A stretch of 20,780 bases of DNA from CAZTDU01 sp050248795. GTDB lineage: Bacteria; Pseudomonadota; Gammaproteobacteria; Burkholderiales; SG8-39. Numbering within the stretch: the stretch's first letter is position 1; the number at the start of each line of letters is the position of its first letter. The notes beneath the pieces were generated by a model. It ran no database searches, was not told where the DNA came from, and saw nothing but the letters and a program-made list of their open reading frames with translations. Below, piece after piece: positions 6,351 through 13,741 of the stretch. Both the position numbers and the translations under genes were made by a program. The DNA lies in NCBI GenBank assembly GCA_050248795.1, contig JBFWRS010000053.1, positions 1-20,780 on the forward strand, in the 5' to 3' direction.

Positions 6351-7169
6351 CTACTTGATGCCGGCCTGCATGAAGGATTGCATGAACTGGCGCTGGAACA
6401 GCAGGAACGCCACCAGCAGCGGCGCTACCGCCATCAGCGTCCCGGCGCTGATCACGCCCCAGTCCACGCCCGACTCGGGCGCGCCGAAGATGGCGAGGCC
6501 CACGGTGAGCGGGCGGGTCTCGATCGAGTTGGTGACGATGAGCGGCCAGAGGAAGTTGTTCCAGTGGTAGCTCACCGACACCAGACCGTAGGCGAGGTAG
6601 GTCGGGCGCGCGAGCGGCACGTACACGCGCCACAGCACGCCGAGGAACGAGCAGCCCTCGACGCGCGCGGCGTCTTCCAGCTCGCGCGGCACGGTCTTGA
6701 AGGTCTGGCGCAGGAGGAATATGCCGAATGCGCTCGCCATGTACGGCAGGCCGATGCCGACGATGGTGTCCACCAGCCCCAGCCGGCTCATGATGCGGTA
6801 GTTCTCGACGATCAGCACCTCCGGCATGATGAGCAGCTGCACCAGCACCAGGCCGAAGGCAATGTCGCGGCCGGCGAAGTCGAACCTGGCGAAGGCGTAG
6901 CCGGCGAGCGTGCACAGCACCAGTTGCGCAGCGAGCACCATGGTCACCAGCATCACGGTATTGAGGAAGTGCCGCGGGAACGGCGCGTAGGTCCAGGCGC
7001 GGGTGAAGTTCTCCAGCGTCAGCGGCGCGAGCGGATCGAAGTGCGTCGCGTACTCGACCGGATGGAACGCCGCCCAGAAGGCGTACAGCAGCGGCGACAG
7101 CCACAGCAGCGCGAGCAGCCAGGCGGCGGCGGTCTCGAGCGGCGGCGCGCGGCGTCCCGCGGCGCTCAT
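6351..7169 (-). CDS. ABC importer permease, UgpE-like (carbohydrate uptake CUT1 type)
   Basis: The 272-residue product is an inner-membrane permease with about six helices. The cytoplasmic EAA loop that docks the ATPase reads EDAARVEGCSFLGVLWRVYVP. The family ending (LLLFQRQF, then FMQAGIK) is typical of the second permease in CUT1 importers such as Ugp and Mal. The start ATG at 7169 overlaps the stop of the upstream permease gene by 4 nt (ATGA), a sign of translational coupling. A longer open frame upstream runs through that other permease and is not real. Substrate class is inferred from the neighbouring binding protein: glycerophosphate-like or sugar. Confidence 0.9.
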   Translation of the reverse strand: MSAAGRRAPPLETAAAWLLALLWLSPLLYAFWAAFHPVEYATHFDPLAPLTLENFTRAWTYAPFPRHFLNTVMLVTMVLAAQLVLCTLAGYAFARFDFAGRDIAFGLVLVQLLIMPEVLIVENYRIMSRLGLVDTIVGIGLPYMASAFGIFLLRQTFKTVPRELEDAARVEGCSFLGVLWRVYVPLARPTYLAYGLVSVSYHWNNFLWPLIVTNSIETRPLTVGLAIFGAPESGVDWGVISAGTLMAVAPLLVAFLLFQRQFMQSFMQAGIK

Positions 7170-8032
7170 CGGTAATGCACCCGCCGCTCGACCAGCTGGA
7201 ACTGCACCACCGCCAGGCCGGCGAGCAGCGCCAGCAGCACCACCGTCAGCGTCGAGGCGTAGGCGGTGTCGAAGAAGCTGAACGCCACCTGGTAGATGTA
7301 GTAAAGGAGCAGGCTGGAGGCGTTGTCCGGCCCGCCCTTGGTAAGGATGAAGAGGTGGTCCACCAGCTTGAACGAGTTGATGGTGGCGTTCACCAGCACG
7401 AACAGCGTGGTCGGCATCAGCAGCGGAAAGGTGACGCGGCGAAAGAAGTACCAGCGCGAGGCCCCTTCCATCTTCGCCGCCTCTTCCAGCTCGGGGGCCA
7501 GGGACTGCAGCGCCGCGAGGTAGAAGATCATGAAGAAGCCCGCTTCCTTCCACACCACCATCACCATGGTGCAGGCGAGCGCGGTGTCCGGGTCGCCGAG
7601 CCAGTTGTGGCTCTCGGCGCCGAACAGCGCGGCGTTGACCTGGTCGAGCAGCCCGATCTGCGGCGTGTAGAAGAACAGCCACAGGTTCGCCACTGCGATC
7701 ATCGGCAGCACGGTCGGCGTGAAGTAGGCCATGCGCACCAGCGCGCGCGCCGGCAGCCGGTCGTTCACCCAGATCGCCATCAGCATCGCGATCGCCATCG
7801 AGGTGGGGATGGTGCCGAGCGCGAACCAGGCGTTGTTGCCCAGCACCTGCCAGAAGATCGGGTCGTCGGCCAGCGACGCGTAGTTGTCGATGCCGACGAA
7901 CCGGGACGGACGCACCACCGTCCCGGTCGAGAACAGGCTGTCCCACAGCGTTGCGAGCGCCGGGTAGTGCGTGAACCCGACGAGCAGGATCGCGGCCGGC
8001 GTCAGCAGCAGCCAGCCGTAGACCGCCCGCAT
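7166..8032 (-). CDS. ABC importer permease, UgpA-like
   Basis: The 288-residue inner-membrane permease starts MRAVYGWLLLTPAAILLVGF, which is a first transmembrane helix, and has about six helices in all. Its EAA loop is EEAAKMEGASRWYFFRRVTFP. The segment TKGGPDNASSLLLYYIYQ and the ending VVQFQLVERRVHYR closely follow E. coli UgpA as I recall it. It lies 4 nt downstream of the binding-protein gene and overlaps the next permease gene by 4 nt, so the three are one transcript. With the UgpE-like partner it forms the membrane channel of the importer. Confidence 0.9.
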   Translation of the reverse strand: MRAVYGWLLLTPAAILLVGFTHYPALATLWDSLFSTGTVVRPSRFVGIDNYASLADDPIFWQVLGNNAWFALGTIPTSMAIAMLMAIWVNDRLPARALVRMAYFTPTVLPMIAVANLWLFFYTPQIGLLDQVNAALFGAESHNWLGDPDTALACTMVMVVWKEAGFFMIFYLAALQSLAPELEEAAKMEGASRWYFFRRVTFPLLMPTTLFVLVNATINSFKLVDHLFILTKGGPDNASSLLLYYIYQVAFSFFDTAYASTLTVVLLALLAGLAVVQFQLVERRVHYR

Positions 8033-8036
8033 TGCG

Positions 8037-9311
8037 CTAGCGGTAGGGCTTCAGCAGCCTGTCGGCCTCGGCTTGGGCGGCCTTCAACGCCGCGGCCGGC
8101 GTCTTCTGGCCGGTCAGCGCCGCCTGCAGCGCGTCGTCGAGGAGCTTCCTCACGCGGCCGGTCTGGAAGGTGGCGAGTTCGGCGGTGGCGTACTTGAACT
8201 GGTCGCGCGCCACCACCGCCTGCGGGAAGTCCTTCGCGTAGGCCTTGAGCGCGGGCGTCTCGTAGGCCTCGGGGCGCACGGCGACGTAGCCGGTGGCCAT
8301 GCTCCAGTCCGCCGCGCGCGCGGGCGTGGTCATCCACTTCACGAACGTGAGCGCGGCCTTGCGCTCCTCGGGGGTGGTCTTCTTGAACATGTAGAAGTTG
8401 CCGCCGCCGGTGGGCGAGCCGCGCTGCTTGGAGGCCGGAAGCATGGCGACGCCAAACGGAAACTTCGCCGAGCTTTTCACCGCGGTGAGGTTCCCGGTGG
8501 TGTGCCACATCATCGCCGTCTTGCCCTCGGTGAATTGCTGGCGCAGCGTCCCCCACTCGACGGTGCCCTCGGGCATCACCTTGTGCTTCGCGCCAAGGTC
8601 GCGCCAGTACTGCAGCGCGGCGACCACGTCCGGGTGGGCGTAGTTCGTGCGGTTGCCGTCCTTGTTCATCAGGTCGTGGCCGTTCTGGCGCGCGAAGGCC
8701 TGGAACATCCAGTACGGGTAGCCGGTGGACGGCACCATCACGCCCCAGCGCTGCACGTTGCCGGAGGCGTCCTTCTTCACCAGCTTGGCCGCCATTGCCG
8801 CCATTTCCTTCCAGCTCGCGGGCGCTTTTTCCGGATTGAGGCCGGCCTCCTTGAAGGCGTCCTTGTTCCAGTACAGCACGATGGTCGAACGCTGGAACGG
8901 GATGCCGTACACCTTGCCCTTGTAGATGCCGTTCATCATCAGCGACGGGTAGAACGCCTTCAGCCAGGCCTTCTCGTCAGCCGTGGTGGCGACGTCGTCC
9001 CAGGGCACGATCACGTCCTGCTCGAGGAGTTCGTACAGGTCGATCGAGTACAGCACCGAGATCTGCGCGGGCTGGCCGGCTTTCAGCGCGGCAAGCGCCT
9101 TGATGCGCGCGTCGTCGTAGTTGCCGGCATATATCGGGTTGATCTTGATACCCGGATTCTCCTTCTCGAAATCCCGGGCGTAGCCGTCGATCACCTTGGT
9201 GAGCGGGCCGCCGACGGCGATCGGGTAATAGAAGGTGAGCGTGGTATCGGCGCGCGCCGGGGCGGCGGCCGCGAGCAGTCCTGCGAACAGCAATGCAATC
9301 AGCGATTTCAT
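8037..9311 (-). CDS. ABC importer periplasmic substrate-binding protein, UgpB-like
   Basis: The product has 424 residues with a clear signal peptide (1-21, ending APARA|D). No lipobox Cys follows, so it should be a free periplasmic protein. The body matches family 1 extracellular solute-binding proteins, and the closest fit I recall is UgpB: FEKENPGIKINPIYAGNYDD near the start, GIPFQRSTIVLYWNKDAFKEAG in the hinge, and TGQKTPAAALKAAQAEADRLL at the end. UgpB binds sn-glycerol-3-phosphate or glycerophosphodiesters. Identity of ligand here is not proven, since related proteins bind sugars. A Shine-Dalgarno GGAGG (9318-9322 on the minus strand) lies 6 nt before the ATG, stronger than those of its neighbours, which suits a protein needed in excess over the permeases. 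Confidence 0.9.
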   Translation of the reverse strand: MKSLIALLFAGLLAAAAPARADTTLTFYYPIAVGGPLTKVIDGYARDFEKENPGIKINPIYAGNYDDARIKALAALKAGQPAQISVLYSIDLYELLEQDVIVPWDDVATTADEKAWLKAFYPSLMMNGIYKGKVYGIPFQRSTIVLYWNKDAFKEAGLNPEKAPASWKEMAAMAAKLVKKDASGNVQRWGVMVPSTGYPYWMFQAFARQNGHDLMNKDGNRTNYAHPDVVAALQYWRDLGAKHKVMPEGTVEWGTLRQQFTEGKTAMMWHTTGNLTAVKSSAKFPFGVAMLPASKQRGSPTGGGNFYMFKKTTPEERKAALTFVKWMTTPARAADWSMATGYVAVRPEAYETPALKAYAKDFPQAVVARDQFKYATAELATFQTGRVRKLLDDALQAALTGQKTPAAALKAAQAEADRLLKPYR

Positions 9312-9317
9312 GGTGTG

Positions 9318-9322
9318 CCTCC
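9318..9322 (-). promoter_or_regulatory. Strong Shine-Dalgarno of the binding-protein gene
   Basis: GGAGG on the minus strand lies 6 nt before the ATG at 9311. It is the best ribosome site in the ABC operon and sits in a 50-bp gap after the ATPase gene, consistent with higher translation of the periplasmic binding protein. Confidence 0.7.
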
Positions 9323-9361
9323 GTTTGGTATCGACACTACCTGCCGATTCTTGCAGTCTCG

Positions 9362-10435
9362 TTACACCGGCTGCAGCGCGTCTTGATGCAGATCAATCCG
9401 GTTGCCGGTCCCGGCATCGAACAGGTGCATGGCCGCCGGCGCCCAGCCCAGGCGAACCTTGGCACCTGCGCCGAGCCCCAGGCGCCCCGGCGCACGCGCG
9501 AGCAGCGACTCCTCGCCCACCTGCACGGTGAGGACGGTATCTGCGCCGTGGTACTCGGCGCTCGAGACCACCCCCGCCACGCCGCCCTCGGCGACGAGCT
9601 CGACATGCTCCGGCCGCACGCCGAGCATGCGCCCCGCGCCGCGGCCCGGATGCACCGCCGCGCCGGGCGCGCCGCGGATCACGGCGCCCTGCGCACCGTC
9701 GGCCAGGGCGACGATGTTCATCGGCGGGGTGCCGATGAAGCGCGCCGCGAACACGGTCGCGGGCCGCGAGTACAGGTCCTCGGGCGGGCCTTCCTGCTCG
9801 ATTCGCCCCTGGCGCATCAGGATCACGCGGTCGGCCATGCTCATCGCCTCGACCTGGTCGTGGGTGACGTAGACCACCGTCATGCCCAGGCGCTGCTGCA
9901 GCGCGCGGATCTCGACCCGCATGCCGTGGCGCAGCTGCGCATCGAGGTTCGAGAGCGGCTCGTCCATCAGGCAGATCCTGTTCTCGGCGATGACCGCGCG
10001 CGCGAGCGCCACGCGCTGGCGCTGCCCGCCGGAGAGCTGCGAGGGCTTGCGCGCCACCTGTTCGGTGAGGCCGACCAGCGCGGCGACGCGCGCCAGGCGC
10101 TCGTCGCGCTCGGCGGCCGGCGTGCGGCGCACTTTCAGGCCGAAGACGATGTTCTCCGCCACCGACAGGTGCGGAAACAGCGCGTAGGACTGGAACACCA
10201 TCGAGATGCGGCGCTTGTCGGGCTCGAGGTGCGTGACATCGCTGCCGGCGATGAGGATCTTCCCGCGGGTCACGTCTTCCAGCCCGGCGATCAGGCGCAG
10301 CACCGTCGACTTGCCGCAGCCCGAAGGCCCGAGCAGCACCAGGAACCTGCCCGCTTCGGCGCGCAGGCTGACGTCGTCCACGGCGCGCACCACGCCGTAA
10401 TGCTTGGACACGGACTCCAGGACGATCTCCGACAT
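9362..10435 (-). CDS. ABC importer ATPase, UgpC/MalK-like
   Basis: The 357-residue product from the ATG at 10435 has the full nucleotide-binding kit: Walker A GPSGCGKST (36-44), Q-loop Gln82 in FQSYALFPHL, signature LSGGQRQR (134-141), Walker B ICLMDEP (154-160) and the H-loop His192 in YVTHD. Residues 240-357 form the regulatory TOBE-type extension found in MalK and UgpC (LGVRPEHVEL motif). This ATPase powers the importer encoded downstream. It is the first gene of the operon, whereas E. coli ugp ends with it or nearly so. The frame stays open to 10555, but that segment overlaps the icmF fossil in another frame and is not coding. No Shine-Dalgarno is seen; CATAAT lies 9 nt upstream of the ATG. 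Confidence 0.93.
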   Translation of the reverse strand: MSEIVLESVSKHYGVVRAVDDVSLRAEAGRFLVLLGPSGCGKSTVLRLIAGLEDVTRGKILIAGSDVTHLEPDKRRISMVFQSYALFPHLSVAENIVFGLKVRRTPAAERDERLARVAALVGLTEQVARKPSQLSGGQRQRVALARAVIAENRICLMDEPLSNLDAQLRHGMRVEIRALQQRLGMTVVYVTHDQVEAMSMADRVILMRQGRIEQEGPPEDLYSRPATVFAARFIGTPPMNIVALADGAQGAVIRGAPGAAVHPGRGAGRMLGVRPEHVELVAEGGVAGVVSSAEYHGADTVLTVQVGEESLLARAPGRLGLGAGAKVRLGWAPAAMHLFDAGTGNRIDLHQDALQPV

Positions 10436-10440
10436 GCGCC

Positions 10441-10453
10441 GCGCATTATGCGC
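10441..10453 (-). promoter_or_regulatory. 13-bp inverted repeat and -10-like CATAAT before the ABC operon
   Basis: gcgcat-t-atgcgc is a perfect inverted repeat lying 5 bp upstream of the ATPase start. On the minus strand it contains CATAAT (10450 to 10445), a possible -10 box. A regulator bound here would cover the promoter. No convincing -35 is visible, so the whole call is tentative. Confidence 0.35.
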
Positions 10454-10488
10454 CAAGCGACTGCCCTGCCCGCCCGCCGGGCGCGTCC

Positions 10489-10563
10489 CTACATGTTCCT
10501 GCGGTACTGCCCGCCGACTTCGAAAAGGGCGTGCGTGATCTGGCCGAGCGAACACACGCGAAC
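10489..10563 (-). pseudogene. Orphan 3' end of an icmF-like gene
   Basis: Read on the minus strand, these 75 bases encode V-RVC, SLGQITHALFEVGGQYRR, N-M and a TAG stop. This is the C-terminus of IcmF with a single Ser-to-Asn difference over 23 residues. The real icmF end lies at 13742-13816 in the same orientation. Over the 72 bases 10489-10560 I count 62 identities, including an unbroken 32-base match (10529-10560 versus 13782-13813). Most differences are silent, so the copy probably derives from a diverged but functional icmF rather than a very recent duplication. Upstream of codon Val (10563) similarity ends abruptly. No start or ribosome site is present. Confidence 0.8.
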
Positions 10564-10628
10564 CGAGACGGTAGCGCCGGCCACGCGGGATCGTCAGCCC
10601 AGTTGCAGAACCTTCTCGTCCCCGCTCG

Positions 10629-10649
10629 CCCGGCTGTGGCGCAGCCGGG
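10629..10649 (-). terminator. Stem-loop just past the TerC gene
   Basis: The arms cccggct and agccggg (7 bp, loop of 7) lie 6 nt downstream of the TerC stop codon. The position fits a transcript end, but no T tract follows on the minus strand, so it may be a stabilising hairpin rather than an intrinsic terminator. Confidence 0.35.
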
Positions 10650-10655
10650 ACCTGT

Positions 10656-11522
10656 TCACCAGGCTCGCCGCGGACTGCGCACGCGCGAGCTGATCGGCAT
10701 CGCCACGCGATAACTGGTCTTGCCCTCCATCGCGGCGTAGATGCGGCGCCCGCGCGGGCCCGGCCGCCAGTCGCGATGCACCCAGCGGTACCCCACGGGC
10801 GGCGCTTCCGCCGGCGGGACAGGCGAGATATCGAGGGCTCTGCGTGCAGCGGCTTCCACGGATGCCGCCGCGGCTTTGCCTGCGCCGACCACGAACAGTG
10901 CGCCCAGCGCAGGCGCCGTGGTGTGCAGCCATTGGCCGCCGGTTTCCATCCACGGTTGCACCGCGGGATCGGAGACCGCCATCTCGCCCGCGACCCAGCC
11001 GAGCACGCCGCCGCCGATGGTGATGATGATCGGGTAGCGCGTCATCAGCTTGAGGATCAGCGTGCTGCCGTAGATGATCAGCGGAATGCTGATGCCGAGG
11101 CCAAGGACCAGCAGTACCACGTTGCCCTTTGCGGCGGCCGCCACGCCGAGCACGTTGTCCAGGCTCATGATGAAGTCGGCGACGATGATCGTCTTGATCG
11201 CCGACCACAGGTGCGAGGCGCCGTCGATCTCCTCCTCGCCGTCCTCGGGAACCAGCATCTGGATGCCGATCCAGCCCAGCAGCACCGAGCCGACCAGCTT
11301 GAGGAACGGCAGACCGAGCAGCAGCACCGCGAAGAACGTGAGGACCACGCGCAGCAGGATCGCGCCGAAGCTGCCGAACAGGATCGCCTGCTTCTGCTGC
11401 CTCGGCGGCAGCGAGCGGCTCGCAAGCGCGATCACCACCGCGTTGTCGCCGCTGAGCACGATGTTGATCATCATGATCTGCGCGAGCGTGATCCAGAAAA
11501 AAGTGGTGCCGAGCATTTCCAT
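10656..11522 (-). CDS. TerC family integral membrane protein
   Basis: From the ATG at 11522 the product has 288 residues. The Shine-Dalgarno AGGGGGA just upstream decides this start over the GTG at 11543 and the ATG at 11516. TerC proteins are multi-helix membrane proteins linked to tellurite resistance and manganese efflux. The two acidic family motifs inside helices are present: SGDNAVVIALA (24-34) and ADFIMSLDNVLGVA (115-128). About seven helices cover residues 5-215. The C-terminal 70 residues are soluble and rich in Arg and Pro (HRDWRPGPRGRR, and finally VRSPRRAW), with no family match I know. The gene sits downstream of the kinase gene, in the block flanked by two icmF ends. I see no manganese (yybP-ykoY) riboswitch in the 106-bp leader. 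Confidence 0.88.
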   Translation of the reverse strand: MEMLGTTFFWITLAQIMMINIVLSGDNAVVIALASRSLPPRQQKQAILFGSFGAILLRVVLTFFAVLLLGLPFLKLVGSVLLGWIGIQMLVPEDGEEEIDGASHLWSAIKTIIVADFIMSLDNVLGVAAAAKGNVVLLVLGLGISIPLIIYGSTLILKLMTRYPIIITIGGGVLGWVAGEMAVSDPAVQPWMETGGQWLHTTAPALGALFVVGAGKAAAASVEAAARRALDISPVPPAEAPPVGYRWVHRDWRPGPRGRRIYAAMEGKTSYRVAMPISSRVRSPRRAW

Positions 11523-11628
11523 CGCATCCCCCTTCGCGTGCACAGACCGCGAAGCAAGAATACGGAAGGCGCCTTACTCGACCCTGTCCGTTGAATGAAC
11601 GACTGGCGTCAGAAAAATGAACGCCACG

Positions 11629-13020
11629 TTACGGGAAGCTGACCGTGAAGGCGTTGCCGATGCCGTCCACGTCCTCCGCGAGAGCAATCGTGGCGCCATG
11701 GACGCGCGCGATTTCGCGCGCGATGGCCAGTCCCAGGCCGCTGCCGTCGGACGAGCTGCCGAGCAACCGGTGAAAGCGCTCGAACACGCGCTCACGTTCC
11801 TCTGGTGGAATCCCGGGCCCGTCGTCGCCGATCTCGACCGCCACTGGCGCCGCATGCACCCGCAGCGTGACGCGCCCGCCCGTCGGGCTGTAGCGCACCG
11901 CGTTGTCGAGCAGGTTGTCGAACAGCTCGCGCAGGCGCACGGGATCGCCGCGCACCATCACCGGCGCCGCGGCGCCCTCGAAGCCCAGGTCCACGCCGCG
12001 CCTGATCGCCTCCGGAACCCATGCCGAGGCCGCCTCCAGCGCGAGCGCGTTCAGGTCCACGGCGACCAGCACAATGCTGCCAGCGGCCTCAGGTTCGTTT
12101 CGCGCCAGGGACAATAGCTGCGAGGACAGGCGCTCCAGCCTGTCGATGCCGTGCTGGGCTTCGCGCAGTGCGCGGCGCATCGCTGCCGGCCCTTCTTCGC
12201 GCAATGCAAGCTCGAACTGCGCGCGCAGCGCGGCGATCGGCGTCTTCAGCTGGTGCGCCGCGTCGGCGACGAAGCGGCTCTGCAGCGTGAGCGCGGCGTC
12301 AAGCCGCGCGAGCAGGGCGTTGATCGCATGAACCAGCGGGCCGACCTCCGCCGGAACGCCGCCCTGCGGCACCGGGCTGCGGTCCAGCTGCGAGCGCGAG
12401 GCGACCGAATGCTGCAGCCGCTCGAGCGGCCGCAGCCCGCGCACCACGCCCAGCCAGACCACGAGGGCGGCGAGCGCGATCAGCAGCACCTGTGGAATCA
12501 CCACGCTGGCGAGGATCTCGCGCGCGAGCGCATGACGTTTCACCTCGGTCTCGGCGATGCGCACGATGGCGGCGGGCCGGGCGCTGCCTCGCTGCGCATC
12601 GACGCGCAGCTCGACGATGCGCACGGGCGTGCCGCGGACCGAGCCGTCGTAGAACCGTTCATTGGCGGGACCGGAAGCGGTGGACGGAGGCGCCCGCGGA
12701 ATCGATTCGCCGGCCAGGTGCCTGCCTCCCGCATCCGCGACCTCGAAGTGGATCGCATCGAGCGGATCGGTGAACAGCACCCGGCGCGCCTCTGCGCTCA
12801 TGTCGAGCGAGGTTCCCACGTCGCCCGGACGCAGGTGCAGCGAGGTTTCGCGCGCGATCTCGACCAGCGCGTGGTCGTAGGCCCGCTGCGCGAAGCGCGT
12901 CGCGACCCAGTAGCTCAGGAAAGTGTCTGCTGCGAGCAGCAGCGTGAGCGGCACGAGCAGCCACGCAAGCAGCTGGCGGCGCAGCAGCGGCGCGCGCGGC
13001 GGCACCTCCTCAGGACGCAT
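11629..13020 (-). CDS. Sensor histidine kinase, TctE-like
   Basis: The product has 463 residues from the ATG at 13020, and its start overlaps the response-regulator gene by 11 nt. Residues 12-40 (LRRQLLAWLLVPLTLLL..DTFLSYW) form the first membrane helix and match the TctE/2CSK_N type sensor start. A periplasmic domain covers about 41-165. A second helix (170-192) leads to a HAMP linker. The dimerisation box FVADAAHQLKTPIAAL carries phospho-acceptor His256. The ATP-binding domain has an N-box LFDNLLDNAVRYS, a G1 box DDGPGIPPEE and a G2 box GSGLGLAIA. TctE-type kinases often sense carboxylates and control tricarboxylate uptake, but no tctABC genes are nearby, so the signal is open. A 6-bp stem-loop (11604-11609 with 11621-11626) lies just past its stop. 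Confidence 0.92.
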   Translation of the reverse strand: MRPEEVPPRAPLLRRQLLAWLLVPLTLLLAADTFLSYWVATRFAQRAYDHALVEIARETSLHLRPGDVGTSLDMSAEARRVLFTDPLDAIHFEVADAGGRHLAGESIPRAPPSTASGPANERFYDGSVRGTPVRIVELRVDAQRGSARPAAIVRIAETEVKRHALAREILASVVIPQVLLIALAALVVWLGVVRGLRPLERLQHSVASRSQLDRSPVPQGGVPAEVGPLVHAINALLARLDAALTLQSRFVADAAHQLKTPIAALRAQFELALREEGPAAMRRALREAQHGIDRLERLSSQLLSLARNEPEAAGSIVLVAVDLNALALEAASAWVPEAIRRGVDLGFEGAAAPVMVRGDPVRLRELFDNLLDNAVRYSPTGGRVTLRVHAAPVAVEIGDDGPGIPPEERERVFERFHRLLGSSSDGSGLGLAIAREIARVHGATIALAEDVDGIGNAFTVSFP

Positions 13021-13684
13021 CCGCCTTGTCGATGAGGTATCCCATGCCGCGCACGGTGCGGATGTCCGTGCCGCTGCCCTGGAGCTTGCGGCGCAGGCGG
13101 TAGACGAACACGTCGACGGCATTGCTCGAGGACACCTCGTCCCAGCCGTACAGATGGTCCGAGATCTGCTGCTTGGTGACTACCCGGCCCTCGCGCAGCA
13201 GCAGGAGCTCGATCACCGCAAACTCGCGCACCGTGAGCTCGATCGGCTGGCCGGCGCAGAACAGGCGCCGTGCGGCGGGGTCCAGCCGAAGATTGCCGTG
13301 GACCAGCGCGGTGCCCGCGCCGGCGTGCGAGCGGCGGATCAGCGCACGCACGCGCGCTTCGAGCTCGGAAAGGTGGAACGGCTTCGTGAGGTAGTCGTCG
13401 GCGCCAAGGTCGAGGCCGGCGACGCGATCCTCGAGCGTGTCGCGCACCGAAAGCACCATCACGGGCACGGTGCAGCGACGCTGCCGCAGCCGCTTCAGGA
13501 CTTCGAAGCCGTCCAGCCTTGGCAGGCCGAGATCCAGCAGCACAAGGTCATATTCGTTGCAGGAGAGGGCTGCGTCGGCCTCGTCGCCGCTCGCGGCGGC
13601 GTGTACGGTGTGTGCGGACTGGCGTAGCGCCCGCGTCACTGCACCCGCGAGCATGGCGTCGTCTTCGGCAAGCAGGATGCGCAT
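13010..13684 (-). CDS. OmpR/PhoB-type response regulator, TctD-like
   Basis: The 224-residue product has a receiver domain (1-115) with acidic residues in LLAEDDA (7-9), phospho-acceptor Asp51 in LLDLGLPRLDG, and the conserved Lys in DDYLTKPFHLSELEARVRA. A linker leads to an OmpR-type winged helix (about 125-220: LTVREFAVIELLL, then SNAVDVFVYRLRRKLQ and VRGMGYLI). It is the first gene of a two-gene unit with the kinase, so it should receive its phosphate from His256 of that protein. Likely targets are its own promoter and perhaps terC, which lies immediately downstream. The start ATG at 13684 is the natural one for the family. Confidence 0.94.
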   Translation of the reverse strand: MRILLAEDDAMLAGAVTRALRQSAHTVHAAASGDEADAALSCNEYDLVLLDLGLPRLDGFEVLKRLRQRRCTVPVMVLSVRDTLEDRVAGLDLGADDYLTKPFHLSELEARVRALIRRSHAGAGTALVHGNLRLDPAARRLFCAGQPIELTVREFAVIELLLLREGRVVTKQQISDHLYGWDEVSSSNAVDVFVYRLRRKLQGSGTDIRTVRGMGYLIDKADAS

Positions 13685-13741
13685 AGCCCGAAGCTTACAA
13701 CCGCGCGGTGCCTGGTGAATCGTCCTCTCTCACGCGTCACG

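Noticed and set aside
11523..11628. Manganese (yybP-ykoY) riboswitch upstream of terC
   Set aside because: The short leader lacks the conserved loops I would expect; only a 6-bp stem-loop after the kinase stop is visible.
11629..13684. Assigning the two-component pair to tricarboxylate uptake (tctDE)
   Set aside because: The sequence type fits TctE/TctD, but no tctABC transporter genes are in the window, so the signal and gene symbols were left open.
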